From assembly GCA_022844565.1 (NCBI GenBank), contig JALHLK010000002.1, forward strand, positions 115,199 through 179,198: DNA of 64,000 nt. The letters run 5' to 3'. The notes beneath the pieces were generated by a model that was given only the letters and a program-made list of their open reading frames with translations, was not told the DNA's origin and did not search any database. The DNA is from Saprospiraceae bacterium (lineage in GTDB: Bacteria; Bacteroidota; Bacteroidia; Chitinophagales; Saprospiraceae). Every line of letters begins with the position of its first letter. The stretch's first letter is position 1. Positions 8,407 to 17,705 of the stretch are shown one piece after another. The position numbers were made by a program, and so were the translations under genes.

Positions 8407-10077
8407 ATGAGGATACAGATTAATTTTCAAAGACTTTGCTCTTTGTTATTACTCCTTTTACCTGCATTGATTTTTGGTCAAGGTGGGTATTTGGATTATA
8501 CACAAATGAGCACCAAATTAAAAGAACTTGCCAAGAAACCAAATACCAAGTTAGAATCCTATGGCAAAAGCCATTCAAACAAAGATTTGTGGGTATTAAA
8601 AATGGGAAATAATACCAATCCAGCGATACTTATTGTAGCCGGAGTTGATGGTAGGCATCAGGCAGGTACACTTGCTGCTGCTTCTATTGCGGAGAAGTTT
8701 TTAAGTGTTGACTCTTTGAGCAATTTACTTTCGTCAAAAACCGTATATATTATCCCAAATGCAAATCCTGATGCAATGGATGCGTTTTTTGCAAAAACAA
8801 AATTTGAAAAATCAGGTAATGCACGCTCTACTGACGACAATAGAAATGGCCGAATAGCTGATGATGTGTACAATGATCTAAATGGCGATGGTGTCATAAC
8901 GATGATACGTGTCGAGACCCAAGCTGGAGATTATGTCAAAAGTGACAAAGATGGTAGATTGATGATAAAAGCAGATGCATTTAAAGATCAGAAAGGTACC
9001 CATTCTATTATTACAGAAGGAATAGATGATAATAAAAATGGTCTGTTCAATGAAGACCCATCAAATGGTGTAAATATTGATAGAAATTTTGCATTTGATC
9101 ATCCTTATTTTAAAGAAAACTCGGGTGAATATGCAGCTAGTGAAAATGAAGTGAGGTCGTTGATGGATTTTCTTGCAAGCCACACCAATATCCATACGAT
9201 TATCAATTTTGGTCCACAGAATAGTCTTTCAACGGCTCAGACATACGATCCAAAAAATGCACTACAACGTATCATCAAAGGTTGGCAACAAACAGATGTA
9301 AAAGCAAGTGAGGCGCTTACTGCTTCGTATAACAAACATAATGTTTTAAAAAATCCTCCAACTTTGCCTCTCCAAGTGGGGTCTTTTGTGCAAACAGCAT
9401 ATTATCATTCAGGCAAATTTGCTTATTCTACACCTGTGTGGTGGGCAACTGTATCAGAAAAAAAAGATTCTTCACTTACAGAAAAACCAGCTAGTCCGCC
9501 TATGACTCGTGGAGGAGGTGCAGCTGCTACTGACAAAGATCCATACGAAATCACGTATCTCAAATGGATGGACAAGGAAGGATTAAAAGAAAATTTTGTA
9601 GATTGGAAAGAGTTTAAACATCCAGATTTCCCTAATCATAAAACTGAAATTGGTGGTATAAAGCCATATGCATTGTTTAATCCACCAGCAAAATATGTGG
9701 AAAATCAAATCGGTGGCCACTTAGCGTTCTTAAATGATGTAATCAAAAAAATGCCTACGCACAATATTGTGGACCCAATAGTCGAAAAGCTTAATGACAA
9801 TCTATACAGAGTCACGGTAAGCATCACGAATAAAGGTGGAATGCCTTCTTACAGTACCATCAGTGATAAATTAAGATATACATCAAGAATCAAAACGGAG
9901 ATAAAATTAGCTTCCGGTCAGAATAGGGTATCTGGAAGAAAATATATTATAGAAAATGCCTTACAGCCAAATGAGGCTAAAACGCACTCTTGGTTGATTT
10001 CAGGAAAAGGACAAGTCACCATAGAATCTGGATGTAACACCACTGGCATTAGTAAATTATCACTTGATTTAAAATAA
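8407..10077 (+). CDS. M14-like carboxypeptidase homologue, predicted catalytically dead
   Basis: 556 residues with signal peptide (ends near LIFGQ). The fold-defining parts of an M14 zinc carboxypeptidase are recognisable: SYGKSHSNKDLWVLKMG, NANPDAMDAF, and NIDRNFAFDHPYF. The active site is not. The first zinc motif HxxE is HQAG (residues 84-87), the third zinc ligand region (SYHNYGG in the neighbour) reads INFGPQN at 266-272, and the catalytic Glu region reads FAYSTPVWW instead of FTFSNELMT. Two Asp/Asn-rich loops (DDNRNGRIADD, DLNGDGVITM) look like calcium sites and are shared with the neighbour. It lies 11 bp upstream of an intact M14 paralogue and is probably cotranscribed. It may be a peptide-binding partner. 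Alternative: an unusual but active variant, which I think unlikely. Confidence 0.82.
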   Translation: MRIQINFQRLCSLLLLLLPALIFGQGGYLDYTQMSTKLKELAKKPNTKLESYGKSHSNKDLWVLKMGNNTNPAILIVAGVDGRHQAGTLAAASIAEKFLSVDSLSNLLSSKTVYIIPNANPDAMDAFFAKTKFEKSGNARSTDDNRNGRIADDVYNDLNGDGVITMIRVETQAGDYVKSDKDGRLMIKADAFKDQKGTHSIITEGIDDNKNGLFNEDPSNGVNIDRNFAFDHPYFKENSGEYAASENEVRSLMDFLASHTNIHTIINFGPQNSLSTAQTYDPKNALQRIIKGWQQTDVKASEALTASYNKHNVLKNPPTLPLQVGSFVQTAYYHSGKFAYSTPVWWATVSEKKDSSLTEKPASPPMTRGGGAAATDKDPYEITYLKWMDKEGLKENFVDWKEFKHPDFPNHKTEIGGIKPYALFNPPAKYVENQIGGHLAFLNDVIKKMPTHNIVDPIVEKLNDNLYRVTVSITNKGGMPSYSTISDKLRYTSRIKTEIKLASGQNRVSGRKYIIENALQPNEAKTHSWLISGKGQVTIESGCNTTGISKLSLDLK

Positions 10078-10088
10078 TAAGAACGAAC

Positions 10089-11852
10089 ATGAAACATAAA
10101 AATATACTATTTAGCATCATCTTCATTTTTGCAGGCTTAATTGCAAATGCGCAACAAAAAGCAGTAGAAATCAATGAAGAACTTACCGGTATGAGGGCTA
10201 TCGGCTCACCAGCCAATCCAAAAGTACCTATGTCATGGAGAAAGTACCAAGACTATGCTCAAATGACCAAAATGTATGCTGATCTTCAAAAGGCTTATCC
10301 TAATCTTATAAAAGTAGAATCTATTGGTAAATCGGTAGAAGGTCGTGACATACATGCTTTGACGATCACAGATTTCAATACTGGAACACCTGATAAAAAG
10401 ACTGCATTTTATATCGACGGAGGAATACATGCCAACGAACTCAATGGTTGTGAAATCGCATTATATTCTGCATGGTATCTTTGTGAAAGTTATGACCATA
10501 TTCCATTTATCAAAGAGTTATTAAAACATAAGACTGTGTATATTTTACCAAATATCAGTCCTGACTCACGAGATAACTTTATTCACAAGCCAAATACGGC
10601 AAGTTCTTCTCGATCAGGAATGAGGCCTTTTGATGATGAAGGTGATGGTGTGGCTAATGATGACAAAATGGATGATCTTGATGGTGATGGCAACATTGTA
10701 ATGATGCGAAGAAAATCTAAATCTGGCCGATGGAGACAAGATCCAAAGTACCCTACTCGAATGATGATGGTACAAGGTGACGAAGTTGGTGAATATGAAA
10801 TGTTGGGATCTGAAGGTATCGATAATGATGGTGATGGTCTTGTGAACGAAGATATCGAAGGTGGATACGACCCGAATAGAGATTGGGCATGGAATTGGCA
10901 ACCACACTACGTGCAGAATGGAGCGCTTTTCTATCCTGGTTCTTTGCCAGAAACTAAGGCTGTAAAGGATTTCATCGTAAAACATCCTAATATTGCTGGT
11001 GCTCAAAGTTATCATAACTATGGTGGTATGTTATTGCGTGGACCCGGTGCTGAAGAAGATAGAGGGCTTTACTCACCATCAGACAATAGAGTTTATGACC
11101 AATTGGGTAAAGTAGGAGAAAAAATGTTACCAGGGTACAGATACTTTTATTTGTACAAAGACTTGTATACTGTATATGGTGGTGAGATCGATTTTCTTGC
11201 CTTGACAAGAGGTATCTTTACTTTTAGCAATGAATTGATGACATCTTACAAGTTGTTTACTCAAAAAAGTGATGCAGGAAGATTCGACAATGATGAATTC
11301 AATGAGTTTGACAAGTATTTATTATTTGGCGATGCTTATGTCCCTTGGAAAACATTCAATCACCCGCAATTTGGAGAGATTGAAGTTGGAGGATCTAAGA
11401 AGAATTACATCAGAAATCACCCAGGATTCATGTTTGAAGAAGATGCACATCGGAATATGGCTTTTACCATTTTACATGCTCATCAGACACCCATCATAGA
11501 AGTACAAGATGTCGTGGTCAAAGATATGGGTAATAATATCAAAGCCGTCACTGCTACGATTATGAACAAAAGGATCATCCCTACCCATTCTTCATTTGAT
11601 ATAACTAATAAAATTACACCACCAGATTATATTAGTCTAGATGGTGCCAAAGTAATCGCGGGTATGACCGTGCAAAATGAAGATCTCAACCTTTTTACGG
11701 AGCAAAAACACAATCCACAAGAAATAGAGGTTACCAATATTGGTGGTATGGAGGCAATCAAAGTTAGATGGTTGGTCAGCGGTGCCGTCACTAATGCCAC
11801 TGTAAAAGTAAATAGTACAAAAGGTGGTGTGGTGACACATGTAATAAAATAA
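10089..11852 (+). CDS. M14-family zinc carboxypeptidase, secreted
   Basis: 587 residues, signal peptide ending near LIANAQQ. Complete M14 active site: zinc ligands His114 and Glu117 in GGIHANE, His309 in SYHNYGG, substrate-binding Asn-Arg at 263-264 (DPNRDWAWNW), and catalytic Glu382 in FSNEL. Asp-rich inserts (DDEGDGVANDD, DLDGDGN, DNDGDG) are probable calcium loops. A C-terminal domain of about 130 residues follows the catalytic domain. Predicted to trim C-terminal residues from peptides outside the cytoplasm. Second gene of a two-gene operon with its degenerate paralogue; a terminator follows at 11896. Confidence 0.92.
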   Translation: MKHKNILFSIIFIFAGLIANAQQKAVEINEELTGMRAIGSPANPKVPMSWRKYQDYAQMTKMYADLQKAYPNLIKVESIGKSVEGRDIHALTITDFNTGTPDKKTAFYIDGGIHANELNGCEIALYSAWYLCESYDHIPFIKELLKHKTVYILPNISPDSRDNFIHKPNTASSSRSGMRPFDDEGDGVANDDKMDDLDGDGNIVMMRRKSKSGRWRQDPKYPTRMMMVQGDEVGEYEMLGSEGIDNDGDGLVNEDIEGGYDPNRDWAWNWQPHYVQNGALFYPGSLPETKAVKDFIVKHPNIAGAQSYHNYGGMLLRGPGAEEDRGLYSPSDNRVYDQLGKVGEKMLPGYRYFYLYKDLYTVYGGEIDFLALTRGIFTFSNELMTSYKLFTQKSDAGRFDNDEFNEFDKYLLFGDAYVPWKTFNHPQFGEIEVGGSKKNYIRNHPGFMFEEDAHRNMAFTILHAHQTPIIEVQDVVVKDMGNNIKAVTATIMNKRIIPTHSSFDITNKITPPDYISLDGAKVIAGMTVQNEDLNLFTEQKHNPQEIEVTNIGGMEAIKVRWLVSGAVTNATVKVNSTKGGVVTHVIK

Positions 11853-11895
11853 TTTGCACTTTTTCTACAAAGTTAGAAGATAAGGGAAAAATGAG

Positions 11896-11937
11896 AAAGA
11901 GACTGAAAGTTAAATTTTGGTCTCTTTTTTTGTTTTT
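11896..11937 (+). terminator. Rho-independent terminator of the M14 operon
   Basis: AAAGAGAC pairs with GTCTCTTT across a 16-nt loop, followed by an eight-T run. It lies 44 bp after the second M14 stop codon. The stretch from here to 12268 has no gene or clear signal. Confidence 0.8.
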
Positions 11938-12268
11938 AAAAAAGCAGGCCTTATTCCTCGAACACCTCTCCGTCCACATGGAAACTTAATCACCATTAAC
12001 TAATATTGAATAGGTTAAGTCAGGTTAAGAAAGTTAAGCTATTTCTGGAATAAAAACAGAATAGTCAAATAAGGGTAAGCTTAAAGCTCATGTTTCGTGT
12101 GACTCCGACAGGGAAAAGGAAGATATTATACAACAAAGGATGGGTATAAAAATTAATGTCTACAAAAGTTTTATGTATATAAATGAGACTAATTCAACAT
12201 TTTAAAATAATATTCTATCTTTAAGGCTGAAATTGATAATATCCTCTTCAGCTAAATTAATGTAACAT

Positions 12269-12500
12269 ATGATCTTAGAGAATCAAAACTTAAAGGTCCA
12301 CCAATGGATTGACCAGAATATTTCTAATGGGTCAATGGATATCGTGACGGGTTATTTTACCAAAGGGGCTTTTACCATCGAAGACTTGGCTTCTAAAATC
12401 GACAAGAACAATTGAACAATATATTGAAAAACTCAGAAATGGACATTACATAAGTCGGCAAGGCCCAAAACTTGGAGGATACAGGAAAATAAATATATAA
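12269..12500 (+). pseudogene. Remnant: PLDc-helicase N-terminus joined to a winged-helix tail, frameshifted
   Basis: ATG at 12269 opens a 48-codon frame. Residues 1-30 or so (KVHQWIDQNISNGSMDIVTG, then YF) resemble the start of SNF2-type helicases with an N-terminal phospholipase-D-like nuclease domain. The frame then changes character: FTIEDLASKIDKNN, stop at 12413. Shifted by +1 (12411-12500) the text continues as IEQYIEKLRNGHYISRQGPK and GGYRKI, which completes a winged-helix DNA-binding motif of the kind found at the C-terminus of ATP-dependent helicase or Fic-type regulators. I read this as the two ends of one or two larger genes brought together by deletion and then frameshifted. The family calls rest on memory of motifs only. 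Confidence 0.5.
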
Positions 12501-12511
12501 AGGTAAGTAAA

Positions 12512-13333
12512 ATGGATACAAATAAGGAAATAGCAATATTTGAGACAAAACAAATCAGAAGACATTATGATGAAGATAAGGAAATATGGTTTTTTTCTTT
12601 GGTTGACATTATTGCTGCTCTGACTGAAAGTACAAATCCAACTGATTATCTAAAAAAATTGAGAAAAAGGGATACAGAATTAAATAGCTACCTAGGGACA
12701 AATTGTCCCCAGGTAGCTATGCTATCCAATGGAAAAAATCGTAAAGTGTTAGCTGGAAGTGCCGAACATATCTTCAGACTGATCCAATCTATACCATCTC
12801 CTAAAGCTGAACCTTTCAAACTATGGTTAGCTAAAGTTGGTTACCAAAGGTTGCAAGAAATACAAGATCCAAGCATGAGTTTGGACAGAGCTCGAGAAAA
12901 TTGGCAAAAACTAGGACGCTCTGATAAGTGGATCCAACAGCGGATGACAGGGCAAGAAACAAGAAATAAACTTACCGACTATTGGAAAGAAAGTGGTGTT
13001 ACCAAGCATGACGAATTTGCTTTTTTAACCAATATTATTCATCAGGAATGGACTGGTTTAAGTGTAAAAACGCATAAAGAAATAAAAGGCTTAAAGTCTC
13101 AAAACTTAAGAGATCATATGAGCGAGGCTGAATTACTTTTCACTGCATTAGCTGAACTTTCTACTCGACAAATTGCCGAATCTGACCAAGCTAAAGGGCT
13201 AACTGAAAATGCAAAAGCAGGCAAAAAAGGTGGGGCAATTGCAAAAAATGCAAGAAAAGAGCTAGAAAGTAAAACAGGTAAAAGTGTAGTGACTGGAGAG
13301 AATTTTTTAAAACCCAAAAAGAGTCTAAAATAA
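12512..13333 (+). CDS. DinD/BRO-family protein (DNA-damage-inducible protein D-like)
   Basis: 273 residues. The N-terminal half is a Bro-N type domain (IRRHYDEDKEIWFFSLVDI, then NPTDYLKKLRKRD, SIPSPKAEPFKLWLAKVGYQ). The C-terminal half has the DinD-like stretch HDEFAFLTNIIHQEWTGLSV and the tail LSTRQIAESDQAKGL, KAGKKGGAIAKNARKELE. E. coli DinD is an SOS-induced inhibitor of RecA strand exchange; BRO proteins are common in phages and mobile elements. It is flanked on both sides by gene fragments, consistent with a decayed island. A near-perfect 35-bp palindrome lies inside the gene at 12685. Confidence 0.85.
   Translation: MDTNKEIAIFETKQIRRHYDEDKEIWFFSLVDIIAALTESTNPTDYLKKLRKRDTELNSYLGTNCPQVAMLSNGKNRKVLAGSAEHIFRLIQSIPSPKAEPFKLWLAKVGYQRLQEIQDPSMSLDRARENWQKLGRSDKWIQQRMTGQETRNKLTDYWKESGVTKHDEFAFLTNIIHQEWTGLSVKTHKEIKGLKSQNLRDHMSEAELLFTALAELSTRQIAESDQAKGLTENAKAGKKGGAIAKNARKELESKTGKSVVTGENFLKPKKSLK
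12685..12719. repeat. 35-bp palindrome inside the DinD-like gene
   Basis: TAGCTACCTAGGGACAA and TTGTCCCCAGGTAGCTA are complementary at 16 of 17 positions around a one-base centre. It encodes SYLGTNCPQVA, a stretch that I recall as conserved in the family, so part of the sequence is fixed by protein constraint. It could act as an operator or an mRNA hairpin. Confidence 0.8.
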
Positions 13334-13376
13334 AATAATTCCCTTCATTTATCAAAAACGAATTAAAACAATACCA

Positions 13377-13544
13377 ATGATTTCATTACAACAATTTGCA
13401 TCTCAAGATTTTTTAGGAGCCATCAAGGGATTGTTTGAGCAGTTGAAGGTGCCGGTGAATTACTCGATTGATAAGCCGATTAGAATGAGTGATGTTCTTC
13501 ACGCTACAATGAAAAAAACTGTAGCATTACACGAGCTTTTATAA
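13377..13544 (+). pseudogene. 55-codon gene fragment (N-terminal part only)
   Basis: Frame MISLQQFASQDFLGAIKGLF continuing to LHATMKKTVALHELL and TAA at 13542. It reads like the beginning of a longer protein that stops abruptly; I recall similar starts in helicase or modification enzymes but cannot name the family. It lies 43 bp after the DinD-like gene on the same strand and adds to the evidence that 12.2-13.6 kb is a decayed island. It could instead be a real small protein. Confidence 0.4.
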
Positions 13545-13655
13545 TGAAATATCAAATTCCTAAGTGTGTAATTGACAAGCCGTATTTCCACTAAATTTTT
13601 TATACTATATTTACATCTATAATCGAAATATCAAAACAGTTAAAATATTTTATAG

Positions 13656-14162
13656 ATGAACATCAAATTACAGCTATTATTCATAGTTTTTTCAATAATA
13701 AGTTGTTCAAAAGATCCAATAATTTGTCCTAATGCTATACCGGGCAAAATCAAAATTAACAATAGACAATATACACTAGTTGAAAGTAAACTAGCAATAG
13801 GATCTACATCTACAGGCCTTTCACCACATGAAATTATTTTCAAATCTGTCAGAGAAGACTGTACCACAAGCGATCGATTTAGATTTTATCTTACGGTCAA
13901 TAAAGGTCAAAAATTAGAAGGGAGCTTCTCTGGAGAAGATACAAAAGTATATAAAGACCGAAAGATAACAAGCTTCGTTCATGATGGTGGGTCTAAGGCT
14001 TTTACTTTAGAGAATTCAAGCACTGAAAATATTATTCAATTAGAAAACTTGACGGGAGCTGTTTTATTTATCGCAGAGAATGAATATGAGATCTTATTAA
14101 AAGCTAAGGAGGTTAAATCAAAAAAGGATTATAAAGTTTCTTTAAAACATAGATTTAATTAA
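13656..14162 (+). CDS. Hypothetical lipoprotein
   Basis: 168 residues. The start MNIKLQLLFIVFSIISCSKD is a lipoprotein signal with lipobox IISC (Cys17). The mature part (PNAIPGKIKINNRQYTLVES, DCTTSDRFRFYLTVNKGQKL) looks like a single beta-sandwich domain. No family recognised. It is isolated between the decayed island and a convergent membrane protein gene. Confidence 0.6.
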   Translation: MNIKLQLLFIVFSIISCSKDPIICPNAIPGKIKINNRQYTLVESKLAIGSTSTGLSPHEIIFKSVREDCTTSDRFRFYLTVNKGQKLEGSFSGEDTKVYKDRKITSFVHDGGSKAFTLENSSTENIIQLENLTGAVLFIAENEYEILLKAKEVKSKKDYKVSLKHRFN

Positions 14163-14316
14163 AATACAGGAATACTTCCGACAATTTACAAACATAATGA
14201 AAAACCATGAATAGCCCAGATTTTAAATAAAAAAGTTGATTAGCTGGTTGAACGTTTAAAACCTTTATTGGTTCCATTTAATTAGCCTTGCACCTCAATT
14301 GATGAAAACAGAAAAT

Positions 14317-15942
14317 TTACTCCCCCAACCTAACACTTCTCCATTCACCCCCAACCGTATACAAAAACAACCTTTTCTTCTCAGGAAATTTATCTATAAG
14401 GGTAAAATGTAAATCGCCTGTGGTTACTTTAAATTGGTCATTTTCGAAGGAGGAGAGGCCCATACCTTTTCTCCAAAACCAGGTACCCCAACTTGCTATG
14501 TTTACTCTGAGTTGTGTAGAGTCTACCCTTTGGACAGTCACGCTGTCTCGTTGGCTAGTAAGGTTAAATTGTGATATGTTATGGGTGATGCCTTTGTAAG
14601 TTTTGCCCTCTTTTAGCCAATCCAATGTTTCGATAAAGGTGATGCTCGAATCGCTATAATCTCTGAAAAGGTAGGCTCCTTTTAGGTTTTCGGGTATGCA
14701 GAGGAAGACCAATTCTTTCTCGTCGTAGAAGTTAAAATTTTTGACAAGCTCGTTGGTGACATTGCCTGCTTGATGGGCTACCTCTGTCATCCTCCCCAAT
14801 AATATACCGCTGATCGTCACAATTAAAAGGTACAATACCCAGTATAGTTTTTTAAAAATATACACAAGAAGGGCGGTAATCATTAATAAAAAATGGGGCG
14901 ATGCAAAATAGGTGTATCTGTCATTTTCATAAGGTACCACCCATAAAAAATAGAGGTTTAAAATGGGTAAAACACCTATACAAAAGGATAAGAATCCAAC
15001 CAATGGCACGTATGTAGCTATATTTGGCTTTTTATAAAAATAAAAGAAGGCTATTGAGCCTATCAATGCTATAAAAAAAATCCAAGTCACTATTGGTTTG
15101 TCGAAATATGTGTACAATTGCTCTTTGTAAGAAAAAGTCCAATGGTGGGCAAACAAGCCGATTTTTACTATGTATTTATTTAATGTAGAAGCGAGTAAGG
15201 TTGGGTCAAGGTTTAAATGTTTTGAAGCTCCATAGTGGCCTACCCAAAATCCGATGGTATATTTTGTAAGTAAAAAATATGCAGCTTGTATGGCGATATA
15301 TATTGGGACAAGCAACCCAATCTTTTTGATAGCTTGTGTGAAATTCGTTATTGAAGTAAAATAGAGAAGCCCATAAAGTACAAATATGCCCGGAGCCACT
15401 AATCCTAACTCAATGGTAAACAATGCCAATGTCCATAAAACAAAATGAAGGATCAATAACTTGACACGATCTGTTTGTAGGTATTGTATCAAAAAATTCA
15501 GACTCCCAAAAGTTAATGCTGTGCATATGATATAGTGGAAGCAAGCATCCCAAGTAAGTACTTCGATGACGTAAGGTGAAAGTGCAAAGAGCATACTTGC
15601 AAAAATACTGATCAGACCTCCTTTGTCGTCATCAACTTCATTTAAAATCAATCGAAATGTCCTGTAAATCAGGTAAGATGTACTCGCATGGCCAAGGATA
15701 AATACGATACCTAATCCTGCGATATTGGATCCAAATATGATATATAATCCATAATTAACAAAATGAAAAAATTGGTGGAGTCCTGGATAACCAAAACAGG
15801 TCAAAACATCACTCCAACTACCATCCCGATATCTATTGAGCCATCCTAAGTAATCTGTAGCATAACCATAATGAATGGTTTTCCAAAAGACCAAAAGACA
15901 TACTACAATAAACCCAGGATAAATAAAATGGCGTAACTGCAC
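14317..15942 (-). CDS. Multi-pass membrane protein, GT-C glycosyltransferase-like
   Basis: 541 residues with about ten hydrophobic segments (for example LLVFWKTIHYG, GIVFILGHASTSYLIY, LYYLLIV-type helices near 370) and a soluble C-terminal domain of about 150 residues. The first external loop carries Asp30 in YGYATDYLGW, where GT-C enzymes place a catalytic acidic residue. This fits a polyprenyl-phosphate-sugar-dependent mannosyl- or arabinosyl-transferase-like protein of the inner membrane. The substrate is unknown, and the assignment rests on topology plus the loop Asp only. Confidence 0.55.
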   Translation of the reverse strand: MQLRHFIYPGFIVVCLLVFWKTIHYGYATDYLGWLNRYRDGSWSDVLTCFGYPGLHQFFHFVNYGLYIIFGSNIAGLGIVFILGHASTSYLIYRTFRLILNEVDDDKGGLISIFASMLFALSPYVIEVLTWDACFHYIICTALTFGSLNFLIQYLQTDRVKLLILHFVLWTLALFTIELGLVAPGIFVLYGLLYFTSITNFTQAIKKIGLLVPIYIAIQAAYFLLTKYTIGFWVGHYGASKHLNLDPTLLASTLNKYIVKIGLFAHHWTFSYKEQLYTYFDKPIVTWIFFIALIGSIAFFYFYKKPNIATYVPLVGFLSFCIGVLPILNLYFLWVVPYENDRYTYFASPHFLLMITALLVYIFKKLYWVLYLLIVTISGILLGRMTEVAHQAGNVTNELVKNFNFYDEKELVFLCIPENLKGAYLFRDYSDSSITFIETLDWLKEGKTYKGITHNISQFNLTSQRDSVTVQRVDSTQLRVNIASWGTWFWRKGMGLSSFENDQFKVTTGDLHFTLIDKFPEKKRLFLYTVGGEWRSVRLGE

Positions 15943-16475
15943 CTAAAACAATTTCGTAAACAAATAATGAATCCAACAAAGCTATATCAAATTTTAATAA
16001 TTTTGTAGATAAAAAATTTTTAATTCATATTAAATTTTACATTTCTTAAAAATTGATTTTTTTGTTAAAAGATTAAAATTTAAGGTTCTACGACGATTTT
16101 AAGGGATAAAGGGTTTAAAGCTTTTAGCCTTGAGTAGTTAGCTATTAGCTCTAAATAAAGGTTCTACCATTTAAATTATTCAAAAGGATCAATGTAATGT
16201 GTTTTAAGTATTGGCCTCTAATTTCTGAACTTCCCATTAAATTTGCAGTAGATCCAAATTTAATAATTAAACAAGGAAGAATTTGCTTATCAACTTGGGT
16301 CTCGATTCTCTTACTAATTAATTATCAACCAAATAATATTCTTTTTAATAAATATTTCTTCACTAAAGTCCTAGGAGGTCGAAATTCTTTGTTACACCGT
16401 AACTTTAGTTACCCATTAATGTAAAATGAAGTACTTTTGATTTTAGATTTTAGATTTTTTGGATATAAAGGTTAT
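15943..16475. other. Gene-free A/T-rich interval
   Basis: This 530-bp interval between divergent genes holds long A/T runs and the repeated phrase AAGGTTCTAC (16082 and 16160). A 75-codon frame at 16197 has no signal peptide, domain or RBS and I do not consider it a gene. Promoters of both flanking genes should lie here, but I see no convincing pair of boxes. Confidence 0.5.
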
Positions 16476-17495
16476 ATGATTAGAAAAGGAGAGATTGTAT
16501 TATTTGCACCACTCAATTGGGGTTTAGGTCATGCGAGTAGATCGATTCCTTTGATTCAGCAAGCAATAGAACAAGGGTGTGAGGTTTTGATAGCATCTGA
16601 CAATGAAGCTTTAGATTTGCTAGAAGGGGAGTTTCCTCAAATCAAAACATTTAAACTACCTAGCTATCACATCCAATATAGATTTGAATCCATCGTTTTG
16701 AATATTCTTAGGCAACTTCCTTATATCATCACAAACTATTATAAAGAAAAAAAAGCAATACATCGACTGGTAACTGAAAATAAAATTAACCTTATCGTGA
16801 GTGATAATCGGTTTGGTGCTTTTAGCAAATCTTGTAAATCGGTCTATATCACACATCAGTTGAATATCCTTCATCCATGGAAAATAGTAGGTTGGTTAGG
16901 AACTTTGATGCATCATTGGGTAATGCTACCTTTTGATGAAATATGGGTACCGGATCATGAAGATGAGGGTAACTTATCCGGCAATTTAAGCAAATTAAAC
17001 ACTTACACTAATAAAAAAATGCAGTGGATTGGACCATTAACGAGGCTTAAAAAAATGGTAACATCTTCATCTCCAAATAAAGTCTTGGTTATCATATCTG
17101 GGCCAGAACCCCAAAGATCTTATTTTGAGGCATCGGTCGCTGATGCCCTGATATCTATTTCAAAAGAAACGTTGATGATAAGAGGAACGAATAAAACTGT
17201 GTTGAACGATGTCTCTTACCATTTTTCCTACAAAAATATGGCTCAGACCCAAGAAATACAACAAGCCATTTCTGATGCAACCGTGATCATATGTAGGTCG
17301 GGATATTCTAGTATTATGGACCTTAGTATTTTTGATAAAAACATTATTTTTATTCCTACGCCAGGACAGACAGAACAATTGTATTTAGGAAAATATCATG
17401 CAGAGAAAAATGATAAGATTGTTTACTTACAGCAGCATGAGGTAAAAGAAAAATTGCTTGAGGCTGTGTTATCTATAATGGCTAAGTCATTATGA
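16476..17495 (+). CDS. MurG-like (GT28-type) glycosyltransferase
   Basis: 339 residues from the ATG at 16476, preceded by AAAGG; a TTG 39 bp upstream would add an unconvincing leader. The N-terminal domain has the donor-site motif FAPLNWGLGHASRSIPLIQQ, the equivalent of the MurG Gly-rich loop. The C-terminal domain contains LVIISGPEPQRS and IICRSGYSSIMDL, matching the GT-B sugar-nucleotide site. Length and motifs match the uncharacterised glycosyltransferases related to MurG and to glycolipid synthases. No transmembrane segment. The acceptor is unknown. Its stop codon lies inside a short palindromic repeat (see 17488). Confidence 0.8.
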   Translation: MIRKGEIVLFAPLNWGLGHASRSIPLIQQAIEQGCEVLIASDNEALDLLEGEFPQIKTFKLPSYHIQYRFESIVLNILRQLPYIITNYYKEKKAIHRLVTENKINLIVSDNRFGAFSKSCKSVYITHQLNILHPWKIVGWLGTLMHHWVMLPFDEIWVPDHEDEGNLSGNLSKLNTYTNKKMQWIGPLTRLKKMVTSSSPNKVLVIISGPEPQRSYFEASVADALISISKETLMIRGTNKTVLNDVSYHFSYKNMAQTQEIQQAISDATVIICRSGYSSIMDLSIFDKNIIFIPTPGQTEQLYLGKYHAEKNDKIVYLQQHEVKEKLLEAVLSIMAKSL

Positions 17496-17683
17496 CCTCG
17501 AAGTAGGTCACATAGTTATAAAAGAAGAAATGAGAGGAGATATACGACCCAGACAGGGTCGAATACTACCTAGTACTTTTTGATTATAACTATTACATCC
17601 CTTTAGGATGATTTTATTTATACAAGGTTTTACATCTTTCTTGGTGACCCATAAACTATTTCATTATGACCCCAAAGTAGGTC
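17488..17683. repeat. Short palindromic direct repeats, GACCT-AGGTC type
   Basis: TCATTATGACCTCGAAGTAGGTC at 17488-17510 (shown here in full only as a position; core GACCT-cga-AGTAGGTC) recurs at 17661-17683 with two changes. The first copy contains the stop codon of the glycosyltransferase. Between them CGACCC-agaca-GGGTCG forms another hairpin (17545-17561). Function unknown; possibly terminators of the two converging genes. Confidence 0.65.
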
Positions 17684-17705
17684 TAATAGACTTTGCGGAG
17701 AAGAC

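Noticed and set aside
16197..16424. 75-codon frame before the MurG-like gene
   Set aside because: No RBS, signal peptide, domain or coding-like composition; the interval looks intergenic.
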